Origin: Natranaerofaba carboxydovora
Lineage (GTDB): Bacteria > Bacillota > Natranaerobiia > Natranaerobiales > Natranaerofabaceae
NCBI RefSeq assembly: GCF_022539405.1
Contig: NZ_CP054394.1
Coordinates: 126,501-190,500 of the forward strand
DNA: 64,000 nucleotides
Direction of reading: 5' to 3'
Shown: positions 25,837 through 34,556 of the stretch, piece after piece
How the letters are laid out: each line of letters starts with the position of its first letter
Numbering within the stretch: the stretch's first letter is position 1
The notes under the pieces: generated by a model
The model's input: only the letters and a program-made list of their open reading frames with translations
Databases searched by the model: none
What the model was told of the DNA's origin: nothing
Program-made: the position numbers and the translations under genes

Positions 25837-26332
25837 CCCTGTTGTTTTTAACTCATCACCTTTAATAAATTTGTCTAAAGCAAAATGTTTAAATATAATT
25901 ATTGATTTGTTTGGTCAAATAATGATACCTGAAGAGGTGTATAATGAGTTAATAATAGAAGGAAAGGATAAAGAGGGTGTAAATAAGATATCAGAACTTG
26001 TTGATAAAAATCACATCTTGGTTGAAAAAGTATCGAATATACCGTTGTTAATCGCTCTTAAAAGCCATCTAGATATAGGTGAAGCTGCTGCAATTGTCCT
26101 AGCTTTAGAATTTAAAGCTGATCTTGTAGTAATTGATGAGAAACAAGCAAGAAAATATGCAGGGGATTACAATCTAAACAAAACCGGGGTAATAGGATTA
26201 CTGATTCAAGCTAAAAACAAAGAGTTAATTAGTGAAGTTAAATGTTACCTTGAATTAATTATCAGAAAAGGATTTTATATAAATGAAAACTTGTACTATG
26301 AAATATTAAGACATGAAAATGAATTAGATTAG
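25823..26332 (+). CDS. DUF3368 PIN-like toxin candidate
   Basis: A 169-residue protein with the DUF3368 pattern: VVFNSSPLINLSK at the N-terminus, LDIGEAAAIVLA in the middle and ADLVVIDEKQARKYA. The acidic residues in these motifs correspond to a PIN-type metal site, so RNase activity is likely. It is paired with the UPF0175 gene by overlap, the layout of a type II toxin-antitoxin module. It sits alone between the trp operon and a radical SAM gene, as mobile modules often do. No integrase or flanking repeats were seen. Confidence 0.8.
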   Translation: MEKVNPVVFNSSPLINLSKAKCLNIIIDLFGQIMIPEEVYNELIIEGKDKEGVNKISELVDKNHILVEKVSNIPLLIALKSHLDIGEAAAIVLALEFKADLVVIDEKQARKYAGDYNLNKTGVIGLLIQAKNKELISEVKCYLELIIRKGFYINENLYYEILRHENELD

Positions 26333-26346
26333 CTATATTAATTATG

Positions 26347-26371
26347 TGCCCATGTAGGGCTTTTTTTTTGG
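26347..26371 (+). terminator. probable terminator after the toxin-antitoxin pair
   Basis: GCCC, ATGTA, GGGC is followed by nine T residues. The stem is only four base pairs, but the T-run is long. Confidence 0.55.
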
Positions 26372-26441
26372 ATAATTTTAATTCAAAAAGCACAGTATAA
26401 ATGGAGCGAAATAATTAAATGTAGGATGACGGAGGTTTAGA

Positions 26442-27860
26442 ATGATGAGAATACTTCTTGTTAGAGTCAATCAAAATAGCACCATGGGTTTTAGAGATCT
26501 TATGCAGGTGGAACCTCTAGGTCTATTGATGATTGCAGGAGTTCTTAAAGAGCATGAAGTAAAGATAGTAGATTTTGCAAATCCAGGGGATATTAAGAGT
26601 ATAGTAACTGATTTCCAACCGGATATGTGTGGGATCTCATGCTCCTTTACCGTAGATTATGATAAGACTATAACGATAGCTAAAGAGATAAAAAGTGAGT
26701 CTAAGGAAACTTTTATATTTATCGGAGGCCATCACGCAGCAACAAAACCAGAACACTTTGCTTCTAATTATGTTGATGCCCTGGTAATTGGTGAAGGGGA
26801 AGAAACAATTAAGGAATTAGTAAGTACGTATGAAAATAAAAAAGACTTTAAAGCACTTAAAGAACTTAAAGAAGTTAATGGGCTAGTAATAAACGAGGGA
26901 GGAAGTAAAAATCAGCAGTATCATACTACTCCTCGCTCTTTGATAAAGGATCTAAATAACCTTCCATATCCAAGGCGCGATCTAGTAGCAGAATATCGAC
27001 CTTATTATTACCTTGGGCTAAGACGGCCTGCGTATGCTCTAGAGACAGCCAGGGGATGTCCATATAAGTGCAAATTTTGCAGTGTATGGCGCTTTTACCG
27101 AAGCAGCTACAGGCTGAAAAGTGCCAAGCGAGTCTTTGAAGAGATCGTGAGTATGCCTGGAGATACGATTTTGGTTACAGATGATAATTTTTTTGCCAGT
27201 ATAGAACGGGCATATCGAATTGGTGAGCTGCTAAAAGAGGCTGGAATCAAAAAGTACTTTAGCATTCAGGCTAGAAGTGATGATATAGTTCGAAATATCG
27301 ACTTGATAGATCTATGGCGAGAAGTTGGATTATCTTCTGTTTTTATAGGCTTTGAACAGATTGATCAACAGGGTTTAAATAATCTCGACAAAAGAAATAC
27401 AATCAAAAATAATGAAGAGGCGTTATTTGCTCTTAGAAATAGAGGCATAAATGTGACTTCTTCATTAATAGTCAACCCCTCTTACAGTGAAAATGATTTT
27501 GAAGTGATGTTAAGCTACATAAAAGAAAAAGAAATTAGGGCCCCTTCTTTTTCAGTACTTACCCCCCTTCCTGGAACGATTCTATATGAAGAAGAAAAAG
27601 ATAGGATATTAACAGAAGATTTTCGTCTTTATGATCTGCTTCACGTAGTACTACCAACCAATATGCCCTTAGAGAATTTTTATCAAAATTTTGCAAGATT
27701 ATGGAAAGAATCCTACAAACAAAATATTCCTCGAATAAGGCTTAACTCAACAATAAGGGATGTATTACTTACTCCTTCTAACTGGCTTCATTCGGTAAAA
27801 CTTCTAAGAGGGATGAAATGTATGTTTGATGCAAATAACTATCTATTAGATCATAACTAA
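26442..27860 (+). CDS. cobalamin-binding radical SAM enzyme, copy B
   Basis: A 472-residue class B radical SAM protein closely related to copy A at 5476. The two share ALETARGCPYKCKFCSVW, SAKRVFEEIV, FIGFEQIDQ and the C-terminal LTPLPGT region almost unchanged. The B12 domain contains the same MCGISCSFTVD segment. Differences lie mostly in the domain linker and the C-terminal 60 residues. The next gene (28009) is a SPASM-like radical SAM protein, so the pair may act in sequence. It resembles HpnR-type methylases, but the substrate is unknown. The ATG at 26442 (or 26445) follows GGAGG. Confidence 0.85.
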   Translation: MMRILLVRVNQNSTMGFRDLMQVEPLGLLMIAGVLKEHEVKIVDFANPGDIKSIVTDFQPDMCGISCSFTVDYDKTITIAKEIKSESKETFIFIGGHHAATKPEHFASNYVDALVIGEGEETIKELVSTYENKKDFKALKELKEVNGLVINEGGSKNQQYHTTPRSLIKDLNNLPYPRRDLVAEYRPYYYLGLRRPAYALETARGCPYKCKFCSVWRFYRSSYRLKSAKRVFEEIVSMPGDTILVTDDNFFASIERAYRIGELLKEAGIKKYFSIQARSDDIVRNIDLIDLWREVGLSSVFIGFEQIDQQGLNNLDKRNTIKNNEEALFALRNRGINVTSSLIVNPSYSENDFEVMLSYIKEKEIRAPSFSVLTPLPGTILYEEEKDRILTEDFRLYDLLHVVLPTNMPLENFYQNFARLWKESYKQNIPRIRLNSTIRDVLLTPSNWLHSVKLLRGMKCMFDANNYLLDHN

Positions 27861-28008
27861 TCTAGATGATAAAACTAATATCGTAGGTGATATATCATAG
27901 CTGCTAGAAGTAGACCCTGCCGAATAAGACTCTGCTGAATAAAACTTGTTGTATTGGCAAAAACTTAAAATAAGTTACTGAACTTAGCTAAAAAGGGGGC
28001 TTATATAT

Positions 28009-29379
28009 ATGGCCATTATGATAGAGGGAAGCGTTAGGGAACGGGCCAAACAGTTTATGGGTGATAGAATATTTAAAAAAGCTTTAAATTACATGGAAAA
28101 GGCCCCATATAATAACTTGATTAAGACAATGGAAATGATACAAAAGGCTCCTATAGCTTCTCATCACCATAAGATGATACAAGATGCCAAATATCAACTA
28201 CAGACTGATCAGGTAAAACAAGAGTACTTAAAAAGAATCTTCGGAAACGTTAGTATAAATGTGCAGCAAAAAGGGCTGGTTAATCTATTTCTGAATGCTA
28301 TGTTGATGGGTGTACCCAAACAGAATAAAATGGCTGAGGAATTAGGGGTTAGTGTACCGTTTTCTATTCTGATAGACCCGACTAGTAAGTGTAACTTGAA
28401 CTGTTTTGGCTGCTGGGCAGGGGCATATGAGAAACACAATTCTCTTAAATTCGAAGAAGTTGACAGAATAATAGAAGAAGCAAAAGAGCTTGGAATATAC
28501 TTTATAGCTCTTTCTGGCGGAGAACCTTTTATGTGGCCGCGTCTTTTTGAGCTGTTTAGAAAGCACGATGACATGGCGTTTATGGTCTATTCAAATGGGA
28601 CCTTGATAAATGAACAGATTGCCGAGAAACTTGAAGAGATTGGCAATGTTAGTGTAGTTTTGAGCCTTGAAGGAAAAGAAAAGACAACAGATGATAGGCG
28701 TGGGCAAGGGGTCTTTAATAAGGTTATGAAAGCTATGGATAACCTTAGAAAAGTCGGGGTGCCATTTGGTTTTAGTGTAACCCTTACAAGTGAAAACTGC
28801 GAAGAAGTCATGTCAGATGAGTTTATCGATCTTATGATTCAAAAAGGAGCACTATATGGATGGTCATTTCATTATATCCCCGTTGGTAGTGACCCAGATT
28901 ATTCCTTGATGTTAACAGCATCTCAACGCAGCTGGCTTATTGAAAGGGTGAGGCAGATAAGAACAGAGAAAACCCTGCAGATGGCAGACTTTTGGAATGA
29001 TGGCTCACTGCCTCAAGGCTGTATCGCAGGAGGGCGAAGATACTTCCATATAACTGCCAAAGGCGATGTGGAACCGTGTGCTTTTATTCATTTTGCTGCG
29101 GATAATATAAAAAGGAAATCATTAAAGAAAATCTTAAATACCCCGATATTTAAAGCTTATCAAAAAAGACAGCCTTTTAGTGACAATATGCTTCGTCCGT
29201 GTCCCCTTATAGATGTTCCGGAAGCTTTGAGAGAGATTATTCAGGAGTCAGGGGCAAAACCGACTCACCCGGGAGCAGAAAAAGTTCTTGAAGGGCTAGA
29301 AGCGCATAAGATGGACGAGATTGCTAACAATTGGAAGGAAAAAGCTGAAGATAAGTACGAAGAGATAAAAAAGGCCTGA
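28009..29379 (+). CDS. radical SAM protein with cysteine-rich C-terminus
   Basis: A 456-residue protein. A helical N-terminal region of about 110 residues precedes the radical SAM barrel with SKCNLNCFGCW (C128, C132, C135) and ALSGGEPFMW. The C-terminal part has cysteines in LPQGCIAGG, DVEPCAFIH and LRPCPLID, suggesting one auxiliary cluster as in SPASM or twitch proteins. There is no B12 domain. It follows the B12 radical SAM copy B by 148 bases. The family occurs in anaerobes and I cannot name the reaction. The ATG at 28009 follows AAGGGGG. Confidence 0.78.
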   Translation: MAIMIEGSVRERAKQFMGDRIFKKALNYMEKAPYNNLIKTMEMIQKAPIASHHHKMIQDAKYQLQTDQVKQEYLKRIFGNVSINVQQKGLVNLFLNAMLMGVPKQNKMAEELGVSVPFSILIDPTSKCNLNCFGCWAGAYEKHNSLKFEEVDRIIEEAKELGIYFIALSGGEPFMWPRLFELFRKHDDMAFMVYSNGTLINEQIAEKLEEIGNVSVVLSLEGKEKTTDDRRGQGVFNKVMKAMDNLRKVGVPFGFSVTLTSENCEEVMSDEFIDLMIQKGALYGWSFHYIPVGSDPDYSLMLTASQRSWLIERVRQIRTEKTLQMADFWNDGSLPQGCIAGGRRYFHITAKGDVEPCAFIHFAADNIKRKSLKKILNTPIFKAYQKRQPFSDNMLRPCPLIDVPEALREIIQESGAKPTHPGAEKVLEGLEAHKMDEIANNWKEKAEDKYEEIKKA

Positions 29380-29390
29380 TGACCTTTTTT
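29367..29390 (+). terminator. weak terminator overlapping the radical SAM stop
   Basis: AAAAAAGG and CCTTTTTT pair across eight bases around the TGA stop. The stem is mostly A-T pairs. Confidence 0.4.
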
Positions 29391-29441
29391 ATGAAGCTCT
29401 TTTTAGTATAGCCTTAAGCACCTGTCTATTACCAACGTGTT

Positions 29442-29516
29442 GCAAGAATTTGCTAAAAAGCTCACTTTTGGTAGCAGGCAGGTGTTTTTAATAGATATCA
29501 AAAATAAACTATAACG
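29442..29516. repeat. intergenic repeat family 2, copy 2
   Basis: The match to 7810-7901 covers GCAAGAATTTGCTAAAA, AGCTCA, GGTAGCA, GGCAGGTGTTTTTAATA, ATATCA and CTATAACG, with a 15-bp deletion relative to copy 1. Both copies follow the 3' end of a plus-strand gene. The remainder up to 29637 shows no gene. Confidence 0.6.
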
Positions 29517-29646
29517 CATCCTTTTATTAATCAATTTCACAAATCGGGACCAAAGCCTCAGGAAAAGTTTTGTCTATTTAGTAAAATAGAATCAGTGATT
29601 AATTTCAATAATTGGTTCCTATTTAATTCTTAGGGGGATGATAAAA

Positions 29647-29808
29647 GTGAAAGAAACAGATTATAATTATGATTTTGATAAAGATATGGTTTTATCAGAA
29701 GAAGAGATTGATGAAGTACTAAAAGAGCTAAAGACTGATATAGTCGAAAATGATTCAATTAAGCTTGATGAAAACACTTATGAAGAAATAAATCAGATGT
29801 TAGAATAG
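29647..29808 (+). CDS. small acidic protein of unknown function
   Basis: A 53-residue frame starting at GTG 29647, nine bases after TAGGGGG. An in-frame ATG at 29638 abuts the ribosome site and is less likely. The product is strongly acidic and helical (SEEEIDEVLKELKTDIVE, then DENTYEEINQMLE). It lies alone between the radical SAM gene and the SAM-riboswitch promoter. No family is recognised. The good ribosome site and biased composition support a real gene. Confidence 0.55.
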   Translation: MKETDYNYDFDKDMVLSEEEIDEVLKELKTDIVENDSIKLDENTYEEINQMLE

Positions 29809-29858
29809 CAAATGGAATATAAATTTATAAGTACAAGGTTTATATAATAAGTTAGTTG

Positions 29859-29887
29859 TTGACAATACTGTATTTTAAGTGTATATT
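29859..29887 (+). promoter_or_regulatory. sigma-A promoter of metY-metX
   Basis: TTGACA at 29859-29864 and TATATT at 29882-29887 with a 17-base spacer lie about 55 bases upstream of the SAM riboswitch. Confidence 0.8.
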
Positions 29888-29942
29888 ATAGGCTAAATAT
29901 TTATTTAGTGAATTCGTTCATACGAAAAGTATATAGCGTTTC

Positions 29943-30146
29943 CTTATCCAGAGAGGCTGAGGGACTGGCCCTATGACGCCCGGCAACCAGCGAAAATGAC
30001 CCGTTAATTGATTTTCGCAAGGTGCCAATACCTGCGGTACCGGTAAATAGGTACCGGTACCGGATGATAAGGTTTTTTGGAGTTACCGGTGGATAATAGG
30101 CAGTTAACAGCCTCCTGGATAAGAAAATTAAACAGGAGGTTTTTTT
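29943..30146 (+). ncRNA. SAM-I (S-box) riboswitch and terminator
   Basis: The S-box core is nearly consensus: CTTATCCAGAGAGGCTGAGG, then GACTGGCCCTATGACGCC and CGGCAACC, closing with GGATGATAAG at 30061-30070. One arm is a GGTACCGG-rich stem at 30037-30062. The terminator CCTCCTG (30111-30117) with CAGGAGG (30133-30139) and seven T follows. The right arm is also the ribosome site of metY, so SAM binding should block both transcription and translation. Expression is expected when SAM is low. Confidence 0.95.
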
Positions 30147-30147
30147 G

Positions 30148-31437
30148 ATGGTTGAATTTAATGAATCAGGATTTGAAACTAGACAGTTACATGCAGGTCA
30201 TGAACCGGACAAAGAAACGGCTTCTAGAGCTGTTCCTATCTATCAGACAACTTCATACGTGTTTGAAAGCCCAGAATATGCTGCCAAAATTTTTGCTTTA
30301 GAGCAGGAGGGTTATATATACACAAGAATTACAAATCCAACTCTTGAAGTATTAGAAAAAAGGCTTAGTTCCCTTGAAGGTGGTGTTGGAGGGCTTGCCG
30401 TTGCATCTGGGCAGGCTGCGATAACATATTCTTTACTTAATATTGCCGGGGCAGGAGATGAAGTGATATCCTCTAGCCATTTATATGGAGGGACCCATAC
30501 GTTATTTACTAATACCCTGCCTAAGTTTGGGATCAAAGTAAAATTCCTAGAGGATCCTAACGATACTGATGAGATAAAAAGATTAATTAATGATAAGACA
30601 AGGGCTGTATTTGCAGAAACTATCGGGAACCCCAAAGGAAGTATATTAGATATCGAAAAGGTTGCCAAAACAGCAAATGATCATGGTCTGCCTTTGATTG
30701 TAGATAATACCTTTGCAACCCCTTATCTATGCAGGCCAATTGACTATGGTGCAAATGTCGTCATTCATTCAGTGACCAAGTTTTTGGGAGGGCATGGAAC
30801 TTCAATAGGCGGTGCTATTGTAGACGGTGGTAATTTTGAATGGAATAAAGAAAGATTCCCTGAGTTTAACGAACCTGATCCTTCCTATCATGGTCTGGTA
30901 TATAACGACATAGGTGAAGCTGCTTATATTACAAAAGCAAGGGTACAGCTTTTGAGAGATGTTGGTGCCTGCATGAGTCCTTTTAACGGCTTTTTGATTT
31001 TGCAGGGCATTGAGACTCTATCCTTAAGAATGGAGCGCCATGTTGAGAATTCTCTTGAAGTTGCTAGATTTTTGGAAGAACATTCTTGTGTTGAGTGGGT
31101 AGAATATGCTGGACTAAAGAGCCATAAAGACCATGAACTATCTAATAAATATTTGAATAAAGGGCCAGGAGCGGTATTTACCTTTGGTATCAAAGGTGGC
31201 TCTGAAGCTGGCGAAGAGGTTATAAAAAACGTGAAGGTGTTTTCTCATCTTGCCAATGTAGGTGATGCCAAATCCTTAATCATTCACCCGGCGAGCACAA
31301 CCCATCAGCAGTTATCAAAGGAAGAGCAGCAAAAAGCTGGAGTGCTACCCGAGCTTATCCGTATTTCTGTTGGACTTGAAAACGTAGAAGACCTAAAAAA
31401 CGATCTAGACCAAGCATTAAAGAAATCATGCAGCTAA
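30148..31437 (+). CDS. metY: O-acetylhomocysteine sulfhydrylase-type aminocarboxypropyltransferase
   Basis: A PLP enzyme of the Cys/Met metabolism family that makes homocysteine from O-acetylhomoserine and sulfide. The 429-residue length and the insert after the lysine site are typical of MetY rather than MetB or MetC. Motifs are FETRQLHAGHEPD, the YTRITNPT substrate region and the PLP lysine in HSVTKFLGGHG. It is under the SAM riboswitch and followed by metX, which makes its substrate. The ATG at 30148 is eight bases after the GGAGG buried in the terminator stem. Confidence 0.95.
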   Translation: MVEFNESGFETRQLHAGHEPDKETASRAVPIYQTTSYVFESPEYAAKIFALEQEGYIYTRITNPTLEVLEKRLSSLEGGVGGLAVASGQAAITYSLLNIAGAGDEVISSSHLYGGTHTLFTNTLPKFGIKVKFLEDPNDTDEIKRLINDKTRAVFAETIGNPKGSILDIEKVAKTANDHGLPLIVDNTFATPYLCRPIDYGANVVIHSVTKFLGGHGTSIGGAIVDGGNFEWNKERFPEFNEPDPSYHGLVYNDIGEAAYITKARVQLLRDVGACMSPFNGFLILQGIETLSLRMERHVENSLEVARFLEEHSCVEWVEYAGLKSHKDHELSNKYLNKGPGAVFTFGIKGGSEAGEEVIKNVKVFSHLANVGDAKSLIIHPASTTHQQLSKEEQQKAGVLPELIRISVGLENVEDLKNDLDQALKKSCS

Positions 31438-31565
31438 ATATATAGTTTAAATACAGTGATTTACATTGACTGAAGAATATAAAGATTGATTAAAAAAAAG
31501 ATAGATTAATTTAAGAATAGATTGTAGATTTTAGTAAGATTTGATTATAAAGGAGTAGATCTTTT

Positions 31566-32681
31566 GTGAATACATCATATTATGAACTAAAAACTCCTTT
31601 TGAACTTGAAAACGGAGACATACTTGAGAATGTTCAGATAGCTTATGATACTTATGGAAAACTAAATGATAGTGGTGATAATGCCATCCTGGTTTGTCAT
31701 GCTTTGACAGGAAGCAGTCAGGCAGGGGTAGAAGGTGGTAGTGATAACCTGGAGGATGGTTTTTGGGCACCTATAATTGGCCCGGGAAGATTATTTGATA
31801 CCAACAGATACTTTGTTGTCTGTATGAATATTTTGGGCAGTTGTTATGGGACCACGGGGCCTATGTCGAAAGATCCAAATACAGGCGAACCTTATGGTCC
31901 TGATTTCCCCAAAATAAATATCAAAGATATTGTCAAATTACAGCATGAAATGATGGATGTTTTGGGGATTAAAAGGTGGTATGCGGTAGCTGGTGGCTCA
32001 ATAGGTGGTATGCAGGCGTTAGAGTGGGCCATAATGTACCCCGAAAAGCTTGAAAAGACCATCGTTATAGCAGCACCATTTTGGCTAAACTCCCACGCTA
32101 TAGGGTATAATTGGATAGGTATTAGGGCAATTAAGCAGGATAGAAACTTTCACCAAGGTTACTACTATAAATATGGTGTAAGACCTGACGAAGGGTTGGC
32201 CCTTGCAAGGATGGCGGCGATGCTCACGTACAAAAGTGGTGAGCTTTTGACAGAGCGTTTTGATAGGCAGGGCAAAGATGTAAGATACGGGGAAGCAGAA
32301 TATGAGGTGGAAAGTTATCTAGAACATCAGGGCGAAAAGTTCATTAATCGATTTGATGCTAACTCTTATCTTACTCTTGTTGATGCCATGAATTCTCACG
32401 ATGTTAGGTTGCCTTATAATGGTGATTTGAAAAAAGCTCTTTCTAGGATAAAAGCAAAAGTACTGCTTGTAGGTATAGAAGAAGACTTACTCTATCCGCC
32501 ATCACTAAAAGAATACATGAAAGACGAACTTAGAAAAGCCAGTGTTGATGTAGAACATGAAGAGTTTAGTTCACCACATGGGCACGATGCTTTTCTTGTG
32601 GAATTTAACAAGTTAGCAAAGGTGATAAAACCTTTTTTGGAAAAAAAGTCGATATCTGATGTAAAAAGCGGTATCTTTTAG
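31566..32681 (+). CDS. metX: homoserine O-acetyltransferase
   Basis: An alpha/beta-hydrolase of 371 residues that acylates homoserine for methionine synthesis. The nucleophile serine is in VAGGSIGGMQALEW; His in SPHGHDAFL and an Asp near GIEEDLLYPP complete the triad. The oxyanion region LVCHALTGSSQAG is present. Whether it uses acetyl- or succinyl-CoA cannot be told with certainty, but pairing with MetY favours acetyl. The GTG at 31566 follows AAAGGAG. It is the second gene of the SAM-controlled pair. Confidence 0.94.
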   Translation: MNTSYYELKTPFELENGDILENVQIAYDTYGKLNDSGDNAILVCHALTGSSQAGVEGGSDNLEDGFWAPIIGPGRLFDTNRYFVVCMNILGSCYGTTGPMSKDPNTGEPYGPDFPKINIKDIVKLQHEMMDVLGIKRWYAVAGGSIGGMQALEWAIMYPEKLEKTIVIAAPFWLNSHAIGYNWIGIRAIKQDRNFHQGYYYKYGVRPDEGLALARMAAMLTYKSGELLTERFDRQGKDVRYGEAEYEVESYLEHQGEKFINRFDANSYLTLVDAMNSHDVRLPYNGDLKKALSRIKAKVLLVGIEEDLLYPPSLKEYMKDELRKASVDVEHEEFSSPHGHDAFLVEFNKLAKVIKPFLEKKSISDVKSGIF

Positions 32682-32721
32682 TTTTTATCAGAATGTATGA
32701 ATCGGAATGTTTGAAGAATTT

Positions 32722-32773
32722 GAGAGATAGCAGTGATCATTAAAGTTGTGATCGTACCTGTTGTCTCTTTTTT
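32722..32773 (+). terminator. terminator after metX
   Basis: AGAGATAGCAG-TG-ATCA pairs imperfectly with TTGTGAT...CTG-TTG-TCTCT and is followed by six T residues. Confidence 0.7.
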
Positions 32774-32915
32774 ATACCTTCAGTTTACTGAATTTTCTTG
32801 ATTTTTTTCTTCGATTTATGTAGAATTGATGAAAAGTAAATATGTACAAGCCTTTAATATCTAACTTTACCTGGATTTTTATTAACTCTTATGAGAGGAG
32901 GCAGCAGGATATTGT

Positions 32916-34355
32916 TTGATTTTGTTAAGAAGAGCTGAAATGATAATGCACCCTTTTTCTCCTGATCTAGAAGGTGAAAATGTAGAAGACATGGAGGACC
33001 CTGACGGGGTGTATTTATTTCAAGAATTTGTTGATGTTGCCACAGAAGAAGGGGAGGGGCACGTAGAATACCAGTGGCAGTATTATGATGATGAGGACAG
33101 GATTGAACCCAAGATATCATATGTAATAGGGTTTGAACCCTGGGGTTGGATTGTAGGGACAGGTATATATGTAGAAGATATTAACCCGCTGGTTATGAAT
33201 AGAACTTTGGTAATATTAGGGTTGATTGCCGGCACAATAGTTATATCAATTGTATTAACTAAAATAGCGGCAAATAAAATGATTTTAACACCGCTCAAAA
33301 GTCTTGTTGATGGTGCAAAAGAAATTGGCAAGGGTAACTTGAACAGAAAAGTTGATGTACAGTCAGCTGACGAGATTGGACAGCTGGGGCTAGCTTTTAA
33401 CAATATGACAGAAAATGTAAAAAATTTGATAAAAGATATAAATGATAGTGCTTCTACACTATCAGAGTCAGCTGCTCAAATGAATAAGGGCATTGAAGAG
33501 GCTAACTCCTCTATGTCGGAAATTAGCAGTGGTATCGAAAGAGTCTCTGAAGGGGCAAGTGAAAATGCAAAGGCACTTAAGGATACTAATGCATCTGTAG
33601 AAGAAGTTTCAAAAGCTGCTCAGAGTATAGCAGAGTCAGCCCAAAATGCTGCTGAGGAAAGTGCAAATACAAATGATAATGCTCATAAAACTTTAGAAAC
33701 TGTGGAAGATGTATCTCAAAAAATGCAAAAGGTAGACGAAGGAAGAACTGAAGTGGAAAGTATAATTGAAGAGCTATCTAGCGCGGTAGCAGAGATTAAT
33801 AGTTTTGTTGATACTATCTCTGATATAACTGAACAGACTAATTTACTTGCTCTTAACGCTGCGATTGAGGCGGCAAGGGCAGGAGAAGAGGGAAGCGGCT
33901 TTACTGTAGTGGCAGATGAAGTACGCAAACTATCTGAAGAATCGTCTAACTCTGCTAAAGAGATTGAAAGGATAGTGTCTAATATTAGGGAAAATACTGA
34001 CAAAGCCCTTACCTCCACCACTGAGGAAGGCAAAGAGATCAAGGCATCTGTTGAAGCAGTAGCTGATGTTAAAGAGAAAATTAATGAGATAGTAAATGCA
34101 ATTGAAAGAGTTGATGGACAGATACAAGATATTGCTTCTGCATCTGAAGAACAATCTGCAGCGAGTGAAGAGACGAGCTCTTCAGTGGATAGCGTCCTTG
34201 AAGTTGTTGAAGACACAGCCAAAAATGCTGATACAATCTCAAGTGGAACTCAGCAGCAGGCTTCAAGTTTAGAAGAGATGAGTGCTAGCATGGAAGATGT
34301 AGAAAGGATTGCTAAGGAATTAATGGAGAAAGTAGATAAATTTAATGTAAATTAG
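32916..34355 (+). CDS. 5'-truncated methyl-accepting chemotaxis protein
   Basis: The 479-residue frame has only the second half of a Cache sensor domain (HPFSPDLEG to [13 protein letters not shown]), one membrane helix (about 90-112), HAMP and a full signalling domain with [16 protein letters not shown] near 308. The first membrane helix and half the sensor are missing. In-frame codons run back to 32895 as [16 protein letters not shown], which still resembles the family, then meet a TGA. No upstream frame supplies the missing part. It is probably a decayed chemoreceptor or one with altered topology. TTG at 32916 is 15 bases from the nearest GAGGAGG. Confidence 0.75.
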   Translation: MILLRRAEMIMHPFSPDLEGENVEDMEDPDGVYLFQEFVDVATEEGEGHVEYQWQYYDDEDRIEPKISYVIGFEPWGWIVGTGIYVEDINPLVMNRTLVILGLIAGTIVISIVLTKIAANKMILTPLKSLVDGAKEIGKGNLNRKVDVQSADEIGQLGLAFNNMTENVKNLIKDINDSASTLSESAAQMNKGIEEANSSMSEISSGIERVSEGASENAKALKDTNASVEEVSKAAQSIAESAQNAAEESANTNDNAHKTLETVEDVSQKMQKVDEGRTEVESIIEELSSAVAEINSFVDTISDITEQTNLLALNAAIEAARAGEEGSGFTVVADEVRKLSEESSNSAKEIERIVSNIRENTDKALTSTTEEGKEIKASVEAVADVKEKINEIVNAIERVDGQIQDIASASEEQSAASEETSSSVDSVLEVVEDTAKNADTISSGTQQQASSLEEMSASMEDVERIAKELMEKVDKFNVN

Positions 34356-34360
34356 ATTAT

Positions 34361-34521
34361 GATTCTAGTGCAAATAGTCTATTCACATAAGTATAGTGTT
34401 TTTTATAAACCTATAATGTGTACTAAAGCCCTTCTATGGTAGAATAGAGATAAATGTCTACTTATAGAAGGGCTTTTTGTTGTTACAAAACTTTGTTAAT
34501 ATGAATCTTTGCACCAGAATC
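34361..34521. repeat. GATTC inverted-repeat element with terminator cargo
   Basis: The left end GATTCTAGTGCAAATAGTC and right end GAATCTTTGCACCAGAATC are imperfect inverted repeats. The inner left flank TATTCACATAAG and inner right flank ACAAAACTTTG match the element at 56306-56525. The interior differs from that copy and holds a strong terminator hairpin. The element directly follows the chemoreceptor gene. Confidence 0.7.
34425..34478 (+). terminator. terminator inside the GATTC element
   Basis: AAAGCCCTTCTAT and ATAGAAGGGCTTT form a 13-bp stem ending in TTTTTGTTG. It serves the chemoreceptor gene and lies inside the repeat element. Confidence 0.8.
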
Positions 34522-34556
34522 AATTTTTGCTATTTTGACGGACTGGAGGGATACTT

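Noticed and set aside
25546-26332. Toxin-antitoxin pair as part of a larger mobile or defence island
   Set aside because: No integrase, transposase, direct repeats or further defence genes flank it; it looks like a lone module.
27916-27947. Two imperfect tandem copies of CTGCYGAATAARACT
   Set aside because: Only two short units in a non-coding gap, with no link to a promoter or structure; not enough for a feature.
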